Origin: Miltoncostaea oceani
GTDB taxonomy: Bacteria > Actinomycetota > Thermoleophilia > Miltoncostaeales > Miltoncostaeaceae
Direction: 5' to 3'
Assembly: GCF_018141545.1 (NCBI RefSeq)
Contig: NZ_CP064356.1
Coordinates: 2,493,001-2,557,000, forward strand
Length of the DNA: 64,000 nucleotides
Positions 58,001 to 64,000 of the stretch are shown one piece after another. The translations under genes and the position numbers were made by a program. Each line of letters opens with the position of its first letter. Position 1 is the first letter of the stretch. Below the pieces are notes generated by a model, which did not search any database, was not told where the DNA came from, and was given only the letters and a program-made list of their open reading frames with translations.

Positions 58001-58515
58001 ACGTCGTCGCGGCCGAAGATGCCCTGGAGCGCGTCGAGTTCCGCGCGCGCGCCCATGAGGTCCTCGCGCTCGAGGCTCTGGCAGACGACGCCCGACAGGC
58101 ACCCCGAGAGGGCGATGATCCCGTCGGAGTGGCGCTCCATCAGCTCGTGCGAGATGCGCGGCTTGCGGTGGTAGCCCTCGAGGTAGCCGGCCGAGCAGAG
58201 CTTGATGAGGTTGTAGTAGCCCTCGGTGGTCTCGGCGAGCAGCGTCAGGTGGTTGCGGCGCTCCTTGCTCGGGCGCTCGCGGTGGTCCGGGACCACGTAC
58301 GCCTCGAGCCCGACGACCGGCGTGATGCCCTTCTTCGTCGCCTGCCGGTAGAGCTCGACGGCGCCGCTCATGACCCCGTGGTCGGTGAGCGCGACGGCGC
58401 TCTGGCCCATCTCCTCGACCCGCGCCAGGAGGCGCTCGATCTTGCACGCCCCGTCGAGGACGGAGTAGTCCGAGTGGACGTGGAGGTGGACGAAGTCGGG
58501 GGCGGATGCGGGCAT
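55069..58515 (-). CDS. dnaE: DNA polymerase III alpha subunit DnaE
   Basis: The 1148-residue replicative polymerase has an N-terminal PHP domain (H-L-H-V-H-S-D-Y-S at 10-18), the palm with catalytic Asp residues in P-D-I-D-T-D-F at 399-405, the thumb and fingers, a helix-hairpin-helix region, and a C-terminal OB-fold (P-V-T-I-G-G-M-L-G-S-L). The length is normal, with no intein insertion. The ATG at 58515 starts M-P-A-S-A-P-D-F-V-H-L-H-V-H, removing an upstream Arg-rich extension. The adjacent Cys-rich gene downstream is unlikely to be a subunit. Confidence 0.97.
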   Translation of the reverse strand: MPASAPDFVHLHVHSDYSVLDGACKIERLLARVEEMGQSAVALTDHGVMSGAVELYRQATKKGITPVVGLEAYVVPDHRERPSKERRNHLTLLAETTEGYYNLIKLCSAGYLEGYHRKPRISHELMERHSDGIIALSGCLSGVVCQSLEREDLMGARAELDALQGIFGRDDVYVEIQHAGLDVQTGINQHLKRIALDAGIPMVATCDAHYPCREDADSHEALLAIQTRDVLSNPKRFRFGTKEFYLKTAAEMAQALPDFVDALPVSVEIAERCKALTLPLGDIKLPRFPVPGGEDPGVYLERLCREGLDRRYPGGWPPAAEERLRFELSVIAEMGFASYFLIVWDYMRWARENGVGVGPGRGSAAGSLVAYSLRITDLDPLAHDLLFERFLNPGRKSMPDIDTDFSVAGRDRVVQYVTQKYGSAAVARIGTFGKLLARAVVRDSGRVLGHTYGQVDRIAKLVPERPIGIKLEQAMAPGSELAQAYDADPITKQIIDTARPLEGLVRNEGVHAAGVVIAPGDVTDYLPVRLDDEGNVVTQVPDHDVEALGLLKMDFLGLRNLDVIQGALELIEDRSGVVLDIDTVPLDDPDTYAMLARGDAIGVFQFESSGMREALREVRPTEFADLIALVALYRPGPMAFISTYARNKRDPTRVTFEDPRLESITGPTYGVAVYQEQLMAISRQLAGFSPSRADDLRKAVGKKDKVLMASLKDEFIAGCIESGTAKPVAQSLWGLCEAAGDYSFNKSHAACYALLAYRTAYLKAKYPAEYMASLLSSVMDTKDRVPFYVAACTDMGLQVLPPDVNVSRSDFAVTGEKEIRFGLTATKGVGENAVAAIVAARDSGGPFESLWDFCRRVDQAQVNKRALESLVRGGALDCTGASRLGMLETIPAAVSQASRRRNDLAAGQESLFGSMGGGGDGGGMAIELDPPIPTREMPKDELLAAEKEALGLYVSSHPLQDCRRQLARAVTCGMAALADRADGEPVTIGGMLGSLKGITTRRGEPMMFARVDDLEGSVEVVIVPAVLAEARDLLTPDAMVLIAGRVDQKGEGETKLVAQSIRAFTPEEGGEDERLVVKVDVNRLARTELTELRRLLTDHRGDAAVVMDVQTGEGRRRLYLGEEFKVDPRAGSLVAELKTLFGERCLVS

Positions 58516-58742
58516 GGCGCGGACCCAGGTTCGCACATGCGCTCGGACGACGCCGGGGCCCCACGTCACCCCGTCCACGCTGTATGCGGGGTTCTCCGGC
58601 GGCCCGCGGCACCACCCCTGGTGGAGCCGGGTCCGCCCCGGTCCGGGACCCCGTCTCACCAGGCGGTCCCGCGCTTTCGCCGCGAGTGACGGCGGGCGTA
58701 GCGTCGCGCCACACCCATCCGCTCACGCGGGAGGAGGACGCG

Positions 58743-59171
58743 ATGATCAGCACCGACACGATCGCCCTCGCCGCCACCGGGATCGAGGCGTTCAACGTCG
58801 CCGACTGGGACACGATGCGGGACGTCTGCCGCCCCGACGTCGTCTACACGGAGACCGGCACGGGCCGGCGGCTGGAGGGCATCGAGGCGTGCCTGGACGC
58901 CTGGAGGGAGTGGCGCGACGCGATGCCCGACGTCACCGGCACGATCGGGCGCGCCCTCGCCGAGGGCGACCTGGTCGCGATGGAGATCACCTGGCGGGGG
59001 ACCCACGACGGACCCCTCATGAGCCCCCAGGGGGCCCTGCCCGCCACCGGGAGCCCCGTGACCCTGTCCGCGACCCAGTGGCAGACCCACCGCGACGGCC
59101 GGATCGCGACGATCGACCACCACCTCGACATCCTCGCGCTGCTGGCGCAGATCGGGGCGATGGACTCCTGA
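58743..59171 (+). CDS. SnoaL-like ester cyclase family protein
   Basis: The 142-residue NTF2-fold protein reads M-I-S-T-D-T-I-A-L-A-A-T-G-I-E-A-F-N-V-A-D-W, R-P-D-V-V-Y-T-E-T, and I-A-T-I-D-H-H-L-D-I-L, close to the ester cyclase/SnoaL group. It differs from the leftward SnoaL-like gene at 53996 by about two-thirds of its residues, so it is not a recent copy. GGGAGGAGGAC lies 4 bases before the ATG. The preceding 227 bp, shared with dnaE, contains no other gene or motif I can support. Confidence 0.8.
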   Translation: MISTDTIALAATGIEAFNVADWDTMRDVCRPDVVYTETGTGRRLEGIEACLDAWREWRDAMPDVTGTIGRALAEGDLVAMEITWRGTHDGPLMSPQGALPATGSPVTLSATQWQTHRDGRIATIDHHLDILALLAQIGAMDS

Positions 59172-59199
59172 GCCGCCGACCGGGGGACCGCGGGTGCCG

Positions 59200-59237
59200 C
59201 GCACCGGCCCGTCCCCGCGCGGGGACGGGCCGGTGCG
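59200..59237. terminator. Perfect 17-bp hairpin between convergent genes
   Basis: Bases 59200-59216 are the exact complement of 59221-59237 around the loop GCGC. The element lies between the stop of the rightward SnoaL-like gene (59171) and the stop of the leftward propeller gene (59242), so a bidirectional terminator is the best reading. It lacks T tracts on both sides, as is common in GC-rich genomes. Confidence 0.7.
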
Positions 59238-59241
59238 GGGT

Positions 59242-59868
59242 CTAGCTGCGGGGGGTCTCCCGCGCCTCGGCGAGCAGGACGCCCCAGGGCCCGCCCAGGG
59301 CGAGGTGGCGGCCGTCGGCGGACCACGCCGCCGCGCGTGCTCCGCGCACCCAGCGGACGAGGGTGCCGTCGGAGCGGCGCACCAGCGCGACGACGTCGTT
59401 GCGGCCCTCCCGGGTGTGCACCGCGACGACCTCCCCTCCGGGGGCGACCGCGATCGCGTCGACCTCGTGGAGGGGCTCCCCGGGGGTGACGGGGTCGGGC
59501 AGGGCGGCGGCCGGGTCCTCCGGCGGACGCTCCTCGACGTGCAGGCCGAGCTCGGGGACGTTCCAGGCGCGCACCACGTAGGGGCTGACGCCCCGCAGGC
59601 GGCCGTCGTCGTCAAACGACAGCGCGAACGCGGGCTCGCGCGCGGCCGCGACGATGCTGATGCGGCCGACGCCCGCGATGGGGGCGCCGTCCTCGAGGCC
59701 GACGAGCTCGAGCGCGGTGTCCGGCGCGGGCGACAGCATCAGCCCCATCGGGGGCTGCGGGCGGCGGCGGCCGGGACGGCCGGCGCGCGCGAAGACCATG
59801 CTCACCACGCTCCACGGTCCGGGGTCGTCCGCGAGTACCGTGGGGGGTCCCAGGGGCTTCGTGCTCAT
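59242..59868 (-). CDS. Small beta-propeller-like protein, partner of argG operon
   Basis: The 208-residue protein starts M-S-T-K-P-L-G-P-P-T-V-L-A-D and has repeated beta-strands with G-x-x-x-V-V-A-V-H, typical of propeller or WD40-like repeats (V-D-A-I-A-V-A-P-G-G-E-V-V-A-V, A-A-W-S-A-D-G-R-H-L-A-L-G-G). It follows another propeller gene with an ATGA overlap. A strong GAGGAGG site precedes the ATG at 59868. No catalytic motif or signal peptide is present. Its coupling to argG is unexplained. Confidence 0.7.
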   Translation of the reverse strand: MSTKPLGPPTVLADDPGPWSVVSMVFARAGRPGRRRPQPPMGLMLSPAPDTALELVGLEDGAPIAGVGRISIVAAAREPAFALSFDDDGRLRGVSPYVVRAWNVPELGLHVEERPPEDPAAALPDPVTPGEPLHEVDAIAVAPGGEVVAVHTREGRNDVVALVRRSDGTLVRWVRGARAAAWSADGRHLALGGPWGVLLAEARETPRS

Positions 59869-60818
59869 CGATCCTCCTCGGGTGGTGTGAGCCATGCGCA
59901 GCCCCAGTCGCCGGCGACCGCGAGGGTGCCGGGCTCGGGGGCGGGGGCGACGACGCGGGCACCCTCGATGCGGCGCACCTGCGCGCCGTCGGCGGCGTCG
60001 GCGAGGACGGCCACGGGGTCGGGGCCGTCGGGGGTCCCCAGCGCGACGAGCGCGCCGTCCGGCGACAGGGCGATGGCGCCGGCGGCGGGGAGTGGTGCGG
60101 CCCAGGTGGCGACCGGCGCGTCCGCCCCGACGTCCCAGACCGTCACGGTGCCGTCGACGTGCAGCGCGGCGAGGCGCGGCGCCGACGCGGCGGCGGCCAG
60201 CTCCCGCACGGCGGGCCCGTCGCCGGGCGCCGTGCCGGGAGGCCCGACGCGGCCGCCGAGGGCGACCTGCAGGCTCCCGTCGGATGCGTACGCGAGGGCC
60301 TCGGCGCCGCCCTGGTGCGTGGCGACGGGCGCCTCGGCCCCGAGGTCGTGCTCCTCGATCGCGCCGCCGGCGGCGGCGGCGAGGCGGCGGCCGTCGGCGC
60401 GGATCGCGACCGGCCCGGGCCCGAGGTCGGCGGCGACGTCACCGAGGCTCGGGAGCACCACGGCGCGCCAGCCGTCGTCGGCGTGCAGGAGGCCGGCGTT
60501 CGCACCGGGGGCCCCGACCGCGAGGTCGAGGCCGGGCGGCCGCCGGTCGTGGATGACGTGCATCCGGGGTGCGGCGATGCTGAACGCGACGCCGGCGCCG
60601 GAGGCGAGTACCAGCTTGCCCTCGGCGACGACGCTCGCCCGGCGGGCGCCGGTCGGCGCGGCGGCCATCGCCCGCAGGACCGCGCCCGGCGAGGCGGATG
60701 CGTCGGCGGGCGGCTGCAGTGGCGCGAACCGCAGGCCGCGCGGCCCGCGCTCGACGCGGCAGAACGGGGGGACGCCGGCCGGGTCGACCGGCAGCATCGG
60801 GGGTCCGCCGCGCCTCAT
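59865..60818 (-). CDS. WD40-like beta-propeller protein, coupled to argG
   Basis: The 317-residue protein shows repeated strands with the pattern A-x-x-x-D-G-x-x-x-A-L-G-x, for example I-A-L-S-P-D-G-A-L-V-A-L-G-T and I-R-A-D-G-R-R-L-A-A-A-A, consistent with a seven-bladed or six-bladed WD40-like propeller. The N-terminal 20 residues are Pro/Arg-rich. Stop and start overlap the argG stop and the next propeller gene's ATG by 4 bases each, so all three genes are coupled. No substrate can be inferred. Confidence 0.72.
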   Translation of the reverse strand: MRRGGPPMLPVDPAGVPPFCRVERGPRGLRFAPLQPPADASASPGAVLRAMAAAPTGARRASVVAEGKLVLASGAGVAFSIAAPRMHVIHDRRPPGLDLAVGAPGANAGLLHADDGWRAVVLPSLGDVAADLGPGPVAIRADGRRLAAAAGGAIEEHDLGAEAPVATHQGGAEALAYASDGSLQVALGGRVGPPGTAPGDGPAVRELAAAASAPRLAALHVDGTVTVWDVGADAPVATWAAPLPAAGAIALSPDGALVALGTPDGPDPVAVLADAADGAQVRRIEGARVVAPAPEPGTLAVAGDWGCAWLTPPEEDR

Positions 60819-62077
60819 CCGAGGTCACGCTCCTGGGCGATCCGGTACGCCATGCGGCTCTGCAGCGAGAAGAGCTCGATGAAGCCCGGCGCCGCGCCCT
60901 GGGAGAAGGAGGCGTCGGCGTTGAACGTGGCGAGGCTGCGGTCGTAGATCGCGTTCGGCGAGCTGCGGGTCACGGCCGTCGCGGACCCCTTGTAGAGCCG
61001 CATCGTGATGACGCCCTCCACCTTGCGGTTGACCCGCTCCATGAACGCGTTGATGTCGTCGAGCAGCGGCTCGTACCAGAGCCCCTCGTAGGCGAGCTGC
61101 GCCCAGAGGGCGTCGAGCGTCGGCTTCAGGTGGTTCTCGCGGCCCGTGCAGACGAGCTTCTCCAGCTCGCGGTGGGCGTCGAGGATCACCGTGGCGGCGG
61201 GGACCTCGTAGAGGTCGCGCACCTTCAGGCCGACGACGCGGTCCTCGATGTGGTCGAGGATGCCGACGCCGTTGCGGCAGGCGACCTCCGCGACGCGGCG
61301 GATCAGCTCGACCAGCGGCAGCTCCTCGTCGTCGAGGCTGACGGGCAGGCCGTCGCGGAACCCGATCCGGATGTCCTCCGGGCGGTCCGGGGCGAGGGTC
61401 GGGTGGGTGACGAGCTGGAAGACGTCGTCGGGCGGCGGCTGGTCGAGGTCCTCGATGACGCCGCCCTCGCTGCTGCGGCCCCAGAGGTTGTCGTCGATCG
61501 AGTACGGGCGCTCCACCGACGACGAGATCGGGATGCCGTGCTCGATGGCGTAGGCGATCTCCTCGTCGCGGCCCATCTGCCACTCGCGGACGGGCGCGAT
61601 CACCTTGAGGTCGGGCGCGAGGGTGGCGATGGTCGCCTCGATGCGCACCTGGTCGTTGCCCTTGCCGGTGCAGCCGTGGGCGATCGTGTCGGCCGAGTGC
61701 TCGCGGGCGGCGTCGCACGCCAGCTTCGCGAGGAGCGGGCGCCCCAGCGACGTGAACAGCGGGTACCCGCCCTGGTAGCGGGCGTTCGCGCGGATGGCGG
61801 GCGCCACGTAGTCGCGGGCGAACTCCTCCCGCGCGTCGACGACGAGGCTCTCCACGGCCCCGAGGTCGAGGGCCTTCTGCCGGACGGCGTCGAAGTCGTC
61901 GGCGGGCTGCCCGAGGTCGATGCAGAGGGCGATCACCTCGGCGTCGTACTCGTCCTGGATCCACTTCAGCATCACCGAGGTGTCGAGCCCACCCGAGTAG
62001 AGCAGCACGACGCGGTGGACCTCGTGGGGCTGCGCGAGGTAACCCGCGACGGGCGGGGTGGGACGGTGCTCGGGCAC
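60815..62077 (-). CDS. argG: Argininosuccinate synthase
   Basis: The 420-residue enzyme joins citrulline and aspartate with ATP to form argininosuccinate, the penultimate step of arginine synthesis. The ATP-binding P-loop is Y-S-G-G-L-D-T-S at 27-34, H-G-C-T-G-K-G-N-D-Q-V-R binds aspartate, and P-Y-S-I-D-D-N-L-W-G-R-S-S-E-G-G contributes the citrulline site. The length and motifs are standard. It heads a leftward coupled set with two beta-propeller genes. TCTAGAC upstream looks like a -10 box and CCGGAGG like a ribosome site. Confidence 0.97.
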   Translation of the reverse strand: MPEHRPTPPVAGYLAQPHEVHRVVLLYSGGLDTSVMLKWIQDEYDAEVIALCIDLGQPADDFDAVRQKALDLGAVESLVVDAREEFARDYVAPAIRANARYQGGYPLFTSLGRPLLAKLACDAAREHSADTIAHGCTGKGNDQVRIEATIATLAPDLKVIAPVREWQMGRDEEIAYAIEHGIPISSSVERPYSIDDNLWGRSSEGGVIEDLDQPPPDDVFQLVTHPTLAPDRPEDIRIGFRDGLPVSLDDEELPLVELIRRVAEVACRNGVGILDHIEDRVVGLKVRDLYEVPAATVILDAHRELEKLVCTGRENHLKPTLDALWAQLAYEGLWYEPLLDDINAFMERVNRKVEGVITMRLYKGSATAVTRSSPNAIYDRSLATFNADASFSQGAAPGFIELFSLQSRMAYRIAQERDLG

Positions 62078-62268
62078 GGCGTGGCCTCCGGGTGGTGTGG
62101 GCGGCGTGGAAGTCTAGAGCAGGCCGGGGCGGCGGCCCGCGCGGGCGCCCTCCCGTGACCGCCCGGGCCGGGCGCCCCGACGACCGTGGGGGTGCCGCCG
62201 GCCGATGACGGGACCGACGGGGGTGCCCGGGGGGTCGAGTGCTGTCGTATACCGCCGATAAGGTTCCA

Positions 62269-62748
62269 ATGAACGCCTCCTCACAGCAGGTGCTCCGTGA
62301 CCCGATGACGCACGGCGTCCACTCCAGCCTCCGGGTGCCGGCCGACCTCACGGTCGTCGGCTTCGTCCGCTCCGCGTTCGCGTGCGTCCTCACGCGGGAG
62401 GGGTGGCCCACCGAGGGCGCCGGCCGCGTGCTGCTCGCCTCCACGGAGGCCATGACCAACGCGATCGAGCACGGCTCGCCGCTCGGCGGCGCGATCGGGG
62501 TCGAGATCTCCGTGACGCACGACGCGACGCGCATCGCCGTCTCCGACGAGGGTCGCCCCGGCGCGACCACGCCGCGGCTGCCCGCCTCCCCTCCCCCGCC
62601 GACGAGCCCCCGCGGCCGCGGGCTGCTGATCATCAGCCGCCTGGCCGACGAGGTCGCCGTCACGGCCGAGGGCGACGGCACGTTGGTGACCGCGACGTTC
62701 CTCCGGGAGCGCCGGTCCGCCACCCGCGCCACGCGCCGGGCCGCCTAG
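62269..62748 (+). CDS. RsbW-like anti-sigma-type ATPase (HATPase fold)
   Basis: The 159-residue protein has an HATPase_c domain: S-T-E-A-M-T-N-A-I-E-H-G near 60-71 is the N-box with the metal-binding Asn, V-S-D-E-G-R-P-G is the G1 box, and R-G-R-G-L-L-I-I is the G2 box. Such RsbW/SpoIIAB-like proteins bind ATP and regulate a sigma factor or act as serine kinases for an anti-anti-sigma factor; no partner gene is adjacent. The ATG at 62269 has AAGG close by; a GTG at 62239 would add 10 residues of unclear origin. Confidence 0.8.
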   Translation: MNASSQQVLRDPMTHGVHSSLRVPADLTVVGFVRSAFACVLTREGWPTEGAGRVLLASTEAMTNAIEHGSPLGGAIGVEISVTHDATRIAVSDEGRPGATTPRLPASPPPPTSPRGRGLLIISRLADEVAVTAEGDGTLVTATFLRERRSATRATRRAA

Positions 62749-62856
62749 CCACCACCCCCCGGGGCCCCTCACAGGGTCCTCATCGACGGCTCCCCGCGGC
62801 CTCCGATGCGGCGCCGCTTGCATCGGTGTCTCCGAACGTCGACCGAAGGGGACACC

Positions 62857-63111
62857 ATGGGGATCACGACCGGCAGGACCGTGACGGCGGCCATCGCCGC
62901 GCTCGCGCTGGTGGCGGGTGGCGCCACCGCCGTGGCCGCCACGAACGACGGCGGCGGCACCGCCACGACCCCGGCGGCGGCGGCCGCGGCCGCCGAATCG
63001 GGCGCCGCGACCGCGGCCACGACCCCGACGACGCCGGACGCCCCCGCCACCCCGGGCGACGGCACCGGCACCGCACCCGCCCCCGGGGCCGGCCGGGGGG
63101 ACTGCCCGTAG
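62857..63111 (+). CDS. Short secreted Ala/Thr/Pro-rich protein
   Basis: The 84-residue protein begins M-G-I-T-T-G-R-T-V-T-A-A-I-A-A-L-A-L, a Sec signal peptide of about 26 residues ending V-A-A-T. The remainder is Ala, Thr, Pro and Gly with almost no large hydrophobic residues, and ends G-R-G-D-C-P, with a single Cys near the end. No domain is present; a cell-wall or spacer role is possible. GAAGGGG lies 5 bases before the ATG at 62857, which is better than an upstream ATG giving an Arg-rich start. Confidence 0.6.
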   Translation: MGITTGRTVTAAIAALALVAGGATAVAATNDGGGTATTPAAAAAAAESGAATAATTPTTPDAPATPGDGTGTAPAPGAGRGDCP

Positions 63112-63228
63112 GACGGCCCGGGCGCGGCGGCGACCCCGCCGCGCCCCCCGTCCCCCCGACCACCCCGGGGTGCGCGAGCGCGCGGAGTGCGGTTATCCTG
63201 GCGCCCGCACACGATCGGGGAGGCGTCG

Positions 63229-63996
63229 ATGACAGAGGTGACCCCGCCGTCCGCGGACGGCGCCGGGCCGCGCGAGGGCCTCGCGGTCTCGGCGCGCGGC
63301 CTGACGAAGCGCTACGGCAGCGGGGACGCCGAGGTCCACGCCCTCCGCGGTGTCTCGGTCGACTTCCCGAAGGGCCAGTTCGCCGCGATCATGGGGCCAT
63401 CCGGCTCCGGCAAGTCGACGCTGATGAACATCCTCGCGGGGCTCGACACGCCCACCGAGGGCAGCGTGATGATCGACGGCACCGAGATCACGACCCTCAA
63501 GGACAAGCAGCTGACGCTGCTGCGCCGCGAGAAGGTCGGGTTCGTCTTCCAGTTCTTCAACCTGCTGCCGATGCTGACGGCCGAGGAGAACCTGGAGCTG
63601 CCGATGGCGATCGCGGGGCGCAAGATCGACCCGGCGTGGGAGAAGGAGCTGGTGAGCGCCGTCGGCCTGGACGACCGCCGGCGCCACCGCCCGTCGGAGC
63701 TGTCCGGCGGCCAGCAGCAGCGGGTCGCGCTGGCGCGTGGGCTCATCTCCCGCCCCGCGGTGCTGTTCGCCGACGAGCCCACCGGCAACCTCGACTCCTC
63801 GACGTCGGAGGAGATGCTGCGCCTGCTGCGGCGGTCCGTCGACGAGTTCGGCCAGACGATCGTGATGGTCACCCACGACGGCCGCGCCGCGACGTTCGCC
63901 GACCGCGTGCTGTTCCTGCGCGACGGCGAGATCGTCGAGGACCGCGGGCACCTCGAGGCCGACGCGGTGTACGACGTCGTGAAGTCGCTCGAGTAG
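63229..63996 (+). CDS. ABC transporter ATPase, LolD/MacB type
   Basis: The 255-residue ATPase has Walker A G-P-S-G-S-G-K-S-T at 56-64, Q-loop V-F-Q-F-F-N-L-L-P, signature L-S-G-G-Q-Q-Q-R-V, Walker B V-L-F-A-D-E-P-T-G-N-L-D and switch H in V-T-H-D-G. F-Q-F-F-N-L-L-P-M-L is characteristic of LolD/MacB/FtsE-like ATPases that pair with FtsX-type permeases. The permease gene should lie just beyond the right edge, since the stop is 4 bp from the end of the window. GGGGAGG lies 5 bases before the ATG. Confidence 0.93.
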   Translation: MTEVTPPSADGAGPREGLAVSARGLTKRYGSGDAEVHALRGVSVDFPKGQFAAIMGPSGSGKSTLMNILAGLDTPTEGSVMIDGTEITTLKDKQLTLLRREKVGFVFQFFNLLPMLTAEENLELPMAIAGRKIDPAWEKELVSAVGLDDRRRHRPSELSGGQQQRVALARGLISRPAVLFADEPTGNLDSSTSEEMLRLLRRSVDEFGQTIVMVTHDGRAATFADRVLFLRDGEIVEDRGHLEADAVYDVVKSLE

Positions 63997-64000
63997 GGAC

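Noticed and set aside
55069-58515. Intein within DnaE
   Set aside because: The protein has normal length and uninterrupted motifs.
55219-58689. Long plus-strand frame opposite dnaE
   Set aside because: Antisense frame with no motifs, kept open by the lack of stops in GC-rich DNA.
54716-58813. Long alternative minus-strand frame over dnaE
   Set aside because: It is an out-of-frame reading of dnaE with Arg/Pro-rich composition and no domains.
1-64000. tRNA or rRNA genes
   Set aside because: I scanned the intergenic gaps for T-loop-like sequence and acceptor stems by eye and found none, though a short tRNA could be missed without a covariance search.
1-64000. Insertion sequences, integrases or phage genes
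   Set aside because: No transposase, integrase or phage structural motif was found in any frame.

Overview
The window is a gene-dense stretch of very GC-rich DNA (G or C at nearly every third codon position, frequent GTG starts, many 4-bp ATGA/GTGA gene overlaps). Gene content (DtxR-family regulator, two peptidase E paralogues, PASTA-domain protein, two-component systems, DUF5996, FEA1-related lipoprotein, DrrA-type ABC exporters) points to an actinobacterium, perhaps a deep-branching class such as Thermoleophilia; that placement is inference. I see no rRNA, tRNA, CRISPR array, insertion sequence, prophage or plasmid function, so this looks like ordinary chromosome.

Layout. 1-5.7 kb: end of a surface protein, mscL, a small membrane protein, an acyl-CoA ligase and a CPA1 antiporter with a UBP-type zinc finger. 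5.7-10.7 kb: a coupled ABC exporter/HAD operon facing a MarR regulator, a hotdog thioesterase, a second MarR regulator facing a cupin. 10.7-16.4 kb: a BNR propeller protein coupled to a MoaD/ThiS-like protein, a secreted protein, a PASTA-domain pseudokinase and a GCS2-type ligase. 16.5-27.9 kb: MFS exporter, two-component pair, YibE/F-like protein, a large GGDEF/HD-GYP regulator, a CoA-ester lyase, a HerA-like ATPase and an MDR oxidoreductase.

28-29.5 kb holds the most unusual region: a gene for a Cys-knuckle/HTH protein with 40-residue repeats, preceded by about 425 bp of non-coding DNA with five near-palindromic sites (core CCANNTGG) whose centres lie 73, 22, 73 and 22 bp apart, although the spacers do not resemble each other. 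29.7-35.7 kb: PAP2 phosphatase, SDR, two divergent peptidase E genes (one with Cys in place of the Ser nucleophile), a csp-infA unit whose infA appears to start with CTG, and a Lin0512-family protein. 35.7-39.5 kb: a second ABC exporter, membrane protein, cyclophilin lipoprotein and Usp-like protein.

39.5-48.3 kb is an iron region: an FEA1-related lipoprotein facing a DtxR/MntR-family regulator, an FbpC-type ATPase, then FbpA and FbpB. A FAD enzyme and a flippase-GT2 fusion gene sit between FbpC and FbpA. The same 10-bp sequence AAGGTGGACC lies before both fbpC and fbpA. 48.3-51.3 kb continues with an integral membrane protein of glycosyltransferase type, a sugar epimerase and a glycolipid-binding-like protein, suggesting envelope glycan or glycolipid assembly. 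51.3-64 kb: flavodoxin, a short NHLP-like protein, an MTAP-type phosphorylase, DUF5996, two SnoaL-like proteins, dnaE, argG coupled to two beta-propeller genes, an RsbW-like ATPase, a short secreted protein and a LolD/MacB-type ATPase whose permease must lie beyond the window.
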